A stretch of 32,520 nucleotides of DNA from assembly GCA_031260185.1 (NCBI GenBank), contig JAIRKI010000063.1, positions 1-32,520 of the forward strand, given 5' to 3'. Below, one piece after another: positions 1-6,966 of this stretch. The notes under the pieces were generated by a model. The model did no database searches and was not told the DNA's origin. It saw only the letters and a program-made list of their open reading frames with translations. The stretch comes from Synergistaceae bacterium. GTDB lineage: Bacteria; Synergistota; Synergistia; Synergistales; Synergistaceae. The translations under genes and the position numbers were made by a program. Numbering within the stretch: the stretch's first letter is position 1; each line of letters begins with the position of its first letter.

Positions 1-165
1 TTCGTTGTGTTCTTGACGAAAACGTATACGAAACAGGAATAAAAGTTTCTGAATCGGATTTTGAGTCAATAGAAATTTCGGCAGATAAATTTCACCCGGA
101 TTGGAACTATATAATCTGCAAAAAAATGTCATAACTTGTCAAGGTTATTTTTGGACATTTCCTTA
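1..165 (+). mobile_element. Right end of an ISAzo13-like insertion sequence, cut by the window edge
   Basis: The plus strand from base 3 to 134 is open in one frame and encodes 43 residues (starts RCVLDENVYETGIKVS, ends WNYIICKKMS, then TAA). This resembles the C-terminus of ISAzo13/Rhodopirellula-type DDE transposases, which typically end with a 'YEKGIKISDEE ... FHPEWNY'-like segment. After the stop, AAGGTTATTTTTGGACATTT (about 141-160) looks like the element's terminal inverted repeat. The rest lies outside the window. The element appears to have inserted into an IS630-like gene, because that reading frame stops matching at about base 165. Family assignment is from memory of the motif. Confidence 0.6.
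3..134 (+). CDS. ISAzo13-like transposase, C-terminal part (partial at window edge)
   Basis: Open from the first in-frame codon to TAA at 132-134, and too short for the ORF track. Only the last 43 residues are visible. The catalytic DDE residues would lie upstream, so activity cannot be judged. It is the only sizeable plus-strand coding piece on the left side, opposite to the defence operon. Confidence 0.5.
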   Translation, partial: RCVLDENVYETGIKVSESDFESIEISADKFHPDWNYIICKKMS

Positions 166-259
166 CTTCTTTTCCCTCCGCTATCTTTTTTTCAGTATCA
201 CCTCGTAATTTTGCGTCGACAATCCTCTTACGCAAGTCGTTCGACAACGGATTCACCAT
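165..259 (-). pseudogene. IS630-family transposase, N-terminal fragment
   Basis: From ATG at 259 the minus strand reads MVNPLSNDLRKRIVDAKLRG and continues into a lysine/glutamate-rich helix (EKKIAEGKEV). This is the usual N-terminal helix-turn-helix start of IS630 transposases ('xxLSxDLRxRIVxAxxxG'). The similarity stops where the ISAzo13-like terminus begins (about 165), so the gene is cut after about 32 codons. No DDE catalytic domain remains on this side. A C-terminal IS630 fragment occurs near 29948-30097, but I cannot say whether both come from the same element type. Confidence 0.6.
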
Positions 260-286
260 TCTGCAAGCCCTCCATTCTCGGATCGC

Positions 287-370
287 TTACAGAATAATAT
301 ATAGTGTATGTTTTGTCAAAGTGCTATAAAAAGATATTAGACAGGCTTTGACAATTTTATCAAACCGCAT
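287..370 (-). pseudogene. Truncated start of a further operon gene downstream of the DUF499 gene
   Basis: Thirteen bases after the DUF499 stop there is a near-perfect Shine-Dalgarno (GAGGAGGG), a six-base spacer and ATG at 370. The frame runs only 27 codons (starts MRFDKIVKACLISF) to TAA at 287, where AT-rich sequence resembling an IS630 flank begins. I infer that the operon once had another gene here whose body was removed or displaced by the IS630/ISAzo13 insertions. The remaining residues are too few to identify it. Alternatively this is a genuine 27-residue peptide. Confidence 0.4.
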
Positions 371-382
371 ATGACTCCCTCC

Positions 383-3300
383 TCATTCCTCAAACCCTGA
401 ATCCCGTACTCGCAGTGTCCGGCAATTCTCGGAGATTGTCCGCACGGTTTGCTGAGTGAAACCGTCATTGCTTTCGGCCTCGACTTCCAGTGAGACCTTG
501 ACCTTCGCGCCGTTAACGGAAATCAAGTGTTGAATTATTTCCTCGACGTACTTCTGCGTATCGCGGTTTATTCGCGTTGTATCGAGGTCGGCGGACATAA
601 AGAACCGTTTGTTTTTCGGCGCGGGCGGGTCTTCGTGAGCCCCGGCAGGTTGTGTCCCAGTGCCGTCGCTTGGCGGATAAATGGTGGCTGTCGAGGAACC
701 GTCGTTTCCAATGCTCGCGGGAACGCTTGCCCCACTGCCTGGAGCGCGAGCCGCCGCTTCTGCCTGACGTTTCGCTTCATCATCGGCAATCTGTTTCTGC
801 GCCGTAGCCACTTTAACCAGATAACCGGAACGCTCGATAATGCCGACATACTGGTTGAATTTCAGGTCGATATAACGTGTGCCGTCAAAACCGGATGCGA
901 ACGCGAAATACTCAGTGGAGTTCAGTCCTGTCTGGATTGCCTTTTCGAGGACGATGTCGTTTGCCAAGCGTGGGAGATAGCAGTAGGTGCATAGATACTC
1001 CCACAGTTTTTTGACGGCGATGTTGTCTGTGTCCTTCCACAGCACGTTGTCCAGTTCCATCCGCAGGAGAGCCGGTGCCCACTCTACGATGATCGCCTCG
1101 TTCTGGAGCATCTTCTTGGCGGCTTTGGAGACAATGCCGTCATTGCCGCCGCTGATGCGAACGGTATCCCAGACGATAGTTTTCATGTCCGCGTCTTTGT
1201 CGATGTATGGCACGAGAAGCCAGCAATACGCTTCCTTAATCCGGGCATCCACAGTCTCGTTGCTCCTGCGGAGGTTGTTGTCCGTCTCGCGGTTTTGCGC
1301 GGCGTCAAGGTTCAAGTCTTCGCTGTCGTTCTTGATCGACTTCCACGCAAGGCAGAGCCGAACTTCCTGTTTCAGGCTCGACATCAAATCCTGGTCGGGC
1401 GCGATAAACGCGAGCATATTGCGGTAAATACGCGGCGTATTGCCGCGGTTATTCAGAATATCCGTGACCGCCATCATAGCTGTGTTGCTCTTATTGGTCG
1501 CTTTGTATTCGTCCGCGGGGCGCAAAATGACAATGCGGGCAGCCTGTTCGTCGGGTACGTCCAGCGATGACGACGGGCAGATATGAATGCCGGCGAATGG
1601 AGGCTCCTTGCGAAGCCCGCGAAGCCGCGTCTCGATTTCATACTCCACATCGGAAGCGGAAACCTGCGTGGCTCGGTCTTCCACGGTCTTGCGCAGCGTC
1701 GGGCGAGTATCGTACCAGAAGCGGTCGCCGGACGGATTGGTGTAAAGATAGGCAAGCGAGGATGTCAGTGTGTTAAGCGCGTCGTTGAAGTTGGCGATAT
1801 TCTCGCCGGGCTGAAGCACGCCGAGACGGATTCGGGAAGCCTCGATGCCGCGCACATTCTGGCCGCGAGACGTCGGCGCCGAACCGAGCATTACCGCTCT
1901 CGCTACCCTGCGTGAAGCGAGACAGGAACCATAGCGGATATTCCTCTGGTCGTTCTGGTATGGAACAGAATTTTTGCCGTCCACTTCCCGATCAACCAAT
2001 CCGTTCCACTCCTCACCAAGATTGCGCATCAGTTCGAATTGAACATTGCCGGAATCGAGCGGAATTGAACCCGGCATGATGATCAAACTGGCGTCATTGC
2101 CCATCCAGAGTTCGTGAATCACTGCCGCCATCAGGCGCAGTACGCCGCGTGTGCGCTGAAATCTCCCCAAAGTCGACCAGTCCTCATACAGCCGGTCAAA
2201 AATTTCCGGGTGTATCGGATAGCACGAAATCATGCGATTTTTGTATTCCAATTCTTTGGCTTCCATCGGAAAATCACTCTGGTTCTCATTGTACATCTGG
2301 CTGAACTTTGCGCAAACGGTGTCGCGCCCTTCGGGATTTTTACAGTCGAGAAACAGTCTGCGGCGCACGACCTCAAAACCCTCGTTAGCGGCGACGGGTT
2401 TCCATATCGACTCCATGCGTCCGAAGGTATGCTCTATCGTTTCAAGGGCGGTCTTGCCCGCCTCGCCGCCGATTTCAATTTCGGATTCTGGGATGGACGC
2501 CACGACGAGGCTGTTCTTGCTTGCCCGTGACGCCTCTGTCATTTCCTGAATGAACGAGATGAAGTTGTCGAACGTGCCTGCCGGAAGTCCGATAGTGCCG
2601 TAGATTTTCTTGGCGTACGCGACCAACTCGTCCATAAGGATAAGGCAGGGCGCGGCGGCGTCAAACAGATTTTTTAACGCTTCCGAACCGGGGGAAACGC
2701 CCTTTCTATCCGCTTCTTTCACAAAATCGTAGAGTTTCGGATTGCCCGCCGACTCCGCAAGCTGCGCCGCCATTTCTCCCCACAGCGTGTTGATGGTGAT
2801 GCCGGGCATGTTGTTCGGGCGCTTGCTCCTTGTCGGGTCGAGCGCGGTGCCGACAAGAACGGAGACATTCGCTTTCGGCAAAACCGAAACTCCAGCAAGC
2901 TGCAACACGGGTTTGACATTGGGTATCTTGTCTATGGGCACTCTGCCGCGCATCATGTGGTACAGCGCCAGCATACTGTGCGTTTTGCCGCCGCCGAACG
3001 CGGTCTTTAACTGGATGACAGGCTCTCCGTCCTTGCCGCAGACGCGCCGGAGCGATTGTTCCAAAAGGCCGGTAATACCTTCGGTGACATACGTGCGGGC
3101 AAAGAATTCAACCGGGTCGCGGTATTCGAACGAACCTTCACCACGCGCCACTTGCGCCAAGTCGGCGGCAAACTCGGCATTTTTATAACGTCCCTGCGCC
3201 ACGTCGGGATGAGGCTCTATGACGTCACGCCAGATCGGCAGATTGCTCATCGGAGACTGGAGCAATATATTGTTTCTGTTGGTACGCCCTGCGCGTTGTA

Positions 3301-3838
3301 TGAGAGATGAAATGCCGTCCGAAGCTATTTTCATTGAATTTGCGTCAATATCGATCCCTTTTGCGAAAATCGTCATTGAGCCGTTCTCGGAACCGTAGCG
3401 CGAGGCCCGAAGCAGTCCGCGGATTTTCTCCGCGCTCTCCGGGTCGATTTGCTCGGCGAGCCTCGACATGGTGTCCAGCGCGCGCCATGTGTCGTCGTCG
3501 GAGAAATCCTGTCCTCCGATATGCGCGAGTTTGTTTCGTACGCCCATAAGTTCTTTCGCCCAGGTGCGATGATCAATGGAGAGTTTCTTGCGGAAAACCG
3601 CGTTCCAGTTGATGTCGAACAGTAACAGGCACCTCTGGATGTCGAGCGATTCCGTCAGCGTTTTGTCGTCGCCGGAAGCGGGCAGGCCGTGTTTTTGGTC
3701 GTCATACAGCGCGTCGATGACGGCAGTCTGCCACCAGTTCTCTTTATAATTATTTTTGAGTTCTCGGACGATATATGGAGCGAACGCGCCCAGCAGTATT
3801 CTTAATCCCTGCGAAACCTGTACGTGATTGTCGGCCAT
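383..3838 (-). CDS. DUF499 (COG1483-type) defence ATPase with N-terminal Swt1-like HEPN domain
   Basis: A 1151-residue protein. Residues 1-140 form a HEPN-like region of the Swt1 type with an R-N-K-L-A-H (Rx4H) motif near residue 103, the arrangement of RNase-type HEPN active sites. A P-loop (TAFGGGKTHS, about residue 280) and a Walker B-like stretch (CLILMDELVAYAK) identify the DUF499 AAA ATPase. The C-terminus (RDTQKYVEEIIQHL ... ENCRTLRVRDSGFEE) is the typical DUF499 ending, separated by a low-complexity Ala/Pro/Gly linker near 1040-1080. DUF499 proteins are repeatedly found with DUF1156 methylases and SNF2 helicases in defence islands, as here. ATG 3838 is preceded by AGGGGGA overlapping the previous stop, 11 bases away. 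It is the last intact gene of the operon. Its biochemical role is unknown; nucleic-acid-stimulated ATPase is an inference. Confidence 0.88.
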   Translation of the reverse strand: MADNHVQVSQGLRILLGAFAPYIVRELKNNYKENWWQTAVIDALYDDQKHGLPASGDDKTLTESLDIQRCLLLFDINWNAVFRKKLSIDHRTWAKELMGVRNKLAHIGGQDFSDDDTWRALDTMSRLAEQIDPESAEKIRGLLRASRYGSENGSMTIFAKGIDIDANSMKIASDGISSLIQRAGRTNRNNILLQSPMSNLPIWRDVIEPHPDVAQGRYKNAEFAADLAQVARGEGSFEYRDPVEFFARTYVTEGITGLLEQSLRRVCGKDGEPVIQLKTAFGGGKTHSMLALYHMMRGRVPIDKIPNVKPVLQLAGVSVLPKANVSVLVGTALDPTRSKRPNNMPGITINTLWGEMAAQLAESAGNPKLYDFVKEADRKGVSPGSEALKNLFDAAAPCLILMDELVAYAKKIYGTIGLPAGTFDNFISFIQEMTEASRASKNSLVVASIPESEIEIGGEAGKTALETIEHTFGRMESIWKPVAANEGFEVVRRRLFLDCKNPEGRDTVCAKFSQMYNENQSDFPMEAKELEYKNRMISCYPIHPEIFDRLYEDWSTLGRFQRTRGVLRLMAAVIHELWMGNDASLIIMPGSIPLDSGNVQFELMRNLGEEWNGLVDREVDGKNSVPYQNDQRNIRYGSCLASRRVARAVMLGSAPTSRGQNVRGIEASRIRLGVLQPGENIANFNDALNTLTSSLAYLYTNPSGDRFWYDTRPTLRKTVEDRATQVSASDVEYEIETRLRGLRKEPPFAGIHICPSSSLDVPDEQAARIVILRPADEYKATNKSNTAMMAVTDILNNRGNTPRIYRNMLAFIAPDQDLMSSLKQEVRLCLAWKSIKNDSEDLNLDAAQNRETDNNLRRSNETVDARIKEAYCWLLVPYIDKDADMKTIVWDTVRISGGNDGIVSKAAKKMLQNEAIIVEWAPALLRMELDNVLWKDTDNIAVKKLWEYLCTYCYLPRLANDIVLEKAIQTGLNSTEYFAFASGFDGTRYIDLKFNQYVGIIERSGYLVKVATAQKQIADDEAKRQAEAAARAPGSGASVPASIGNDGSSTATIYPPSDGTGTQPAGAHEDPPAPKNKRFFMSADLDTTRINRDTQKYVEEIIQHLISVNGAKVKVSLEVEAESNDGFTQQTVRTISENCRTLRVRDSGFEE

Positions 3839-3849
3839 TTTGATTCCCC

Positions 3850-4421
3850 CTAATCGTTGGAGTTAGTGCGCGATATTTCCACGCACTTGATCCCATATTG
3901 CCGCAATTGCTCCACATCTACCAAATCAAACGATAATTCTTTAAATTTTTTGAAACGCGGCTTATTTAGTCCTGTCGGGACGTGGCCGCTGATTTTTTCT
4001 TTCAGCCTGCCTCGTTCGCGAGGAGTTAACGTATTCAAATGTATAACGAGCACATAAACGACATCTTTCGTAAATTCGTCTCCCAAAGAATATTTTCTCA
4101 GCAAGCTGTCTTTAATTTTCTCGCCCATTTCGAGATTAAAACAGCATGGGCTTCTTCCTGGTCTGGATTGAGAAGAGTGCGCTTCTTTTTTCCCGTTCCG
4201 GCCTCAACGAGTAATTTATAATCATGTTCACGTTGTTCTTTTGACGCGTTTGGATGTTGAAAATCCTTGACCTCGATAAAATAAAGACAATTTGCGGATT
4301 CAACAACAAAGTCTACGGCTTTCATGCCTCTCGGGTTAGTCTGCGTATCGTCAAACCGCTCCGCAATGCCGCAATCGGAAAAATCGAACCGCAGATTACC
4401 CTCCTCAAAAGTATTATTCAT
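3850..4421 (-). pseudogene. PD-(D/E)xK nuclease-like partner of the second ATPase, split by a one-base frameshift
   Basis: Two overlapping frames make one protein. The first (ATG 4421 to stop 4098) has an acidic residue then E-x-K (MKAVDFVV ... YFIEVKDF), the pattern of PD-(D/E)xK nucleases. The second (4128 to 3850) continues with GEKIKDSLLRKYSLG and KISGHVPTGLN. Around 4128 the DNA reads TCGAAATGGG. One extra A would join the frames as ...LISKMGEKIKDSLL..., so I read this as a one-base deletion or sequencing error rather than two genes. The start overlaps the upstream ATPase stop (ATGAATAA), so the two were translationally coupled. A repaired protein would have about 190 residues. Nuclease function is inferred from the motif. 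Programmed -1 frameshifting cannot be excluded. Confidence 0.62.
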
Positions 4422-5415
4422 CGTCCTGTATCCCCATTGCGTTGGCAACTACCGCATTAAACAGCTTTTCTCCAGCCTTTTCAAGTACGTTTTCAGAGAG
4501 ATTTGTATATTCGGAAGACGATACACATTCGATGCTGCCGTTTTCCGTTTTCGATAGATTGAAGAACATGACGCTATTAACGTCTGATTTTTTAATGTCA
4601 AAGTACCGCGCAAGGTTATAGTTATGCGTTGCGAGAAAAATCTGCACACCATTGCTTTGAAGTTCGAGAAGAATTTCAACAAGAACAGGCACAAGTTCTG
4701 GGTTAAGGCTGTTTTCTGGTTCGTCCCAAAAAAGGATTGAGCCTTTTTTGATTTGTTCATTACGAATCAAGGCTGCAAGCAATCCGAGCTTTCTAAACCC
4801 AGACGCTTCTGCTGAAAACTCAATTTTTTTTCCGTTTCTTACTATATAGAACACCTGACCGTCACATTCTACATCGCCGCCGATAACGTTAAATATCTTT
4901 CTTACGAGCGGTTGGGGTGTACGTTCCCCAGCGACACGAGATTTTTTGATAATATCGATCTCACAGCGGTTAAAGGAAAGTAGTTTACTCTCCCATGTTT
5001 CGGGCAACGAATGCGAGTTCGACAGCATGTCCTTTTCAGGGATATAAACCCTTGAAATTTCCTGTTTACCGTCAGTCCAGGAATCTTCATAATCCGACAA
5101 TGATGCGTAATGCATTGATCTTCTATTCAAGCCCATTCCCGTTAAGTTACCTTGTATAGTCACGCCATCTCGCTGCAATGTGATTTCTGTATTGCGAATC
5201 TCCTCATCACACTTGCCACAATCTATTTCATTAATATTATTGTAGAAATAGCTGCACCAATTGTGTTTTGAGCCGAAGCAATAAATCACCTTCATCAGCG
5301 TCGTCTTGCCCGTCGCGTTTGCGCCAATCAGCACGTTCACACCGGGGCAGAAGTCCACGGAAAACTCTCCCTTGAACACCAAAAAGTCCTTTATTTCCAC
5401 ACGATTGATTGCCAT
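4414..5415 (-). CDS. AAA ATPase of an OLD/RecF-like type, second copy of a tandem pair
   Basis: 333 residues. It starts MAINRVEIKDFLVFKGEF, with a Walker A GANATGKTTLMK near residue 33, an ABC-type Walker B (SILFWDEPENSLNPEL, about 222) and a switch histidine (FLATHNY). There is no Toprim domain, so it is the ATPase half of a two-gene ATPase/nuclease module, as in several phage-defence systems. It is a clear paralogue of the ATPase at 5930-6946: the first 30 residues differ at only a few positions, and even the bases just upstream of the start are shared (GGAGGCAGACA versus GGAGGCAGACATTT). The nuclease-like gene follows with an overlapping start. Base composition is visibly more AT-rich than in the DUF499 and DUF1156 genes on either side, suggesting a separately acquired module. 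Confidence 0.8.
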   Translation of the reverse strand: MAINRVEIKDFLVFKGEFSVDFCPGVNVLIGANATGKTTLMKVIYCFGSKHNWCSYFYNNINEIDCGKCDEEIRNTEITLQRDGVTIQGNLTGMGLNRRSMHYASLSDYEDSWTDGKQEISRVYIPEKDMLSNSHSLPETWESKLLSFNRCEIDIIKKSRVAGERTPQPLVRKIFNVIGGDVECDGQVFYIVRNGKKIEFSAEASGFRKLGLLAALIRNEQIKKGSILFWDEPENSLNPELVPVLVEILLELQSNGVQIFLATHNYNLARYFDIKKSDVNSVMFFNLSKTENGSIECVSSSEYTNLSENVLEKAGEKLFNAVVANAMGIQDDE

Positions 5416-5436
5416 AAATGTCTGCCTCCATCTCCC

Positions 5437-5937
5437 TCAATTTGTGATCAGTTTTCGCGCAGCCGCCGTTTTCTCATTTATGACGAATATTTCCGGCTTC
5501 CAAATATTCGCCATGCACCGTGATTGACGGACTCGATTTCGTAGAGCTTTTTTAATCGGGTCACACCAGGCAGTCTTAAAACCGTTAATCACCAAAATGA
5601 ACACAAGTGAAACTTTATCCGCCGGCTTGAAATCAGCGGGAAAACCGTTATCCGCAACACCAACATCAATCGATGAATAGAGATTCAGCGAATGTACGAA
5701 CTTGTCGCACATTTCCTCGACCTCTTCGCGAAACCGCGTCGATTTCTTATCGTCTGTATCATTCAGTTTTGGAAAAGATGATTTTGCCTCCACAAACATC
5801 AGTTTGCAACCCTTCGCCCGAACGAACTCAACCGACTTTACGCTGCCTCTAAGCCGTGTGTAGAACGGGGATTTTTCGATATGAAAGACATTATCGGCAA
5901 TGAAATCCATACCGCTTTCGGTTATTGTCTCAATCAT
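5437..5937 (-). CDS. Predicted nuclease-like partner of the first ATPase
   Basis: The track ORF starts at 5967, but ATG 5937 is better: it overlaps the ATPase stop as ATGATTGA and has GGAG nine bases upstream, giving 166 residues. The only recognisable motif is SVEFVRAKG followed by KLMFVEAKSS (about residues 35-55), a strand-turn-strand with an E-x-K end that fits a PD-(D/E)xK fold. A hydrophobic strand KVSLVFILVI lies near residue 110. It has the same place and size class as the nuclease-like gene after the second ATPase, but little sequence similarity beyond this layout. I do not recognise a named family. The nuclease role is inferred from motif plus context. Confidence 0.55.
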   Translation of the reverse strand: MIETITESGMDFIADNVFHIEKSPFYTRLRGSVKSVEFVRAKGCKLMFVEAKSSFPKLNDTDDKKSTRFREEVEEMCDKFVHSLNLYSSIDVGVADNGFPADFKPADKVSLVFILVINGFKTAWCDPIKKALRNRVRQSRCMANIWKPEIFVINEKTAAARKLITN

Positions 5938-6946
5938 CGCCAAATACTCCGTCCAGTTCTTTTTCATACAGTTTCACAGGTTCTTCCGTAAGTTTGTTCG
6001 GTTCGAGCAAGTCAAAACGATCGTTGGAATTCACCTTGATATACTCCCCGTCTTTATAAAGCGAGTGGAACATCACACTGTTCTCTTTTTGCTTGCAAAC
6101 TGGAAAGTAGCTCGCGAATATTTCACTGTGTGTAGCGACGAAAATCTGCACGCCATTCATCTGAAGATCCAGCAATATGTCCACCAAATATGACATCAGT
6201 TCAGGATTGATATTACATTCCGGCTCGTCCCAAAAAAGAATACTGTCTTTTTCAAGGAGTCCATTGCGAATAAGTTTCTCCAACACTCCAAATTTCCTGA
6301 ACCCTTCTGCCTCAAACGAGAACTCGATTTTTTTTCCGTTGTCTTTTTGGATAAAGAAAGTATCGTCTTCGAATACAACTTTCCCGTGAATGATGTGATT
6401 TATTTTTTCGAGTATTTCCGTATAAACGGGAGGCAGTTCGCGCGCCTCGGGAAGTTCGGCGTTCACTACGATATCGATTTGCGTTGCGTCAAATGGGATT
6501 TTGTATTTCTCGTTCAACGCCAAAAAGCCCTTTGAATGCGACAGCATTTCTGTAGTTGGAATAAAAATGGATTTCATGTCTAAATTCCATAAATTAACGT
6601 TCTCGTTCTTTATCGGGAGTTTGTCGTCTTTATATTCAAACGTAATAGTAGTAGCGTTGTTATTGTAAAAAATCTTTATGAAAAAAGGGGCATTATCCTT
6701 CGAATCAAGAGCCAAATTCAATCCAGAATTATTTTTAGAAAAATAATCTAAGATGCTTTTTTTCCACTCGCTCGTCTGTTGTTTCCACATACGTGAAAAT
6801 TCACATGCGGCGTATAAAACTTTTAGTAAAGTTGTTTTTCCTGTGCCATTGCCTCCGATAATAACGTTCACACCAGAACAGAAGTCCACAGCAAACTCTC
6901 CCTTAAATACCAAAAAGTCCTTTATTTCCACACGATTGATAGCCAT
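5930..6946 (-). CDS. AAA ATPase of an OLD/RecF-like type, first copy of a tandem pair
   Basis: The ORF extends to 7048, but ATG 6946 (MAINRVEIKDFLVFKGEF) has GGAGG nine bases upstream and lies just after the methyltransferase stop, giving 338 residues. Walker A GGNGTGKTTLLK is near residue 33, Walker B SILFWDEPECNINPEL near 230, and the switch motif is VATHSE. There is no Toprim domain. It forms a translationally coupled pair with the nuclease-like gene at 5437-5937. This ATPase and the one at 4414-5415 share nearly identical N-termini but diverge in the middle. That pattern suggests an older duplication with a conserved or gene-converted 5' end, and central regions tuned to different nucleases. 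Phage-defence function is inferred from context. Confidence 0.8.
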   Translation of the reverse strand: MAINRVEIKDFLVFKGEFAVDFCSGVNVIIGGNGTGKTTLLKVLYAACEFSRMWKQQTSEWKKSILDYFSKNNSGLNLALDSKDNAPFFIKIFYNNNATTITFEYKDDKLPIKNENVNLWNLDMKSIFIPTTEMLSHSKGFLALNEKYKIPFDATQIDIVVNAELPEARELPPVYTEILEKINHIIHGKVVFEDDTFFIQKDNGKKIEFSFEAEGFRKFGVLEKLIRNGLLEKDSILFWDEPECNINPELMSYLVDILLDLQMNGVQIFVATHSEIFASYFPVCKQKENSVMFHSLYKDGEYIKVNSNDRFDLLEPNKLTEEPVKLYEKELDGVFGDD

Positions 6947-6966
6947 AACTGTCTGCCTCCAGTAAA

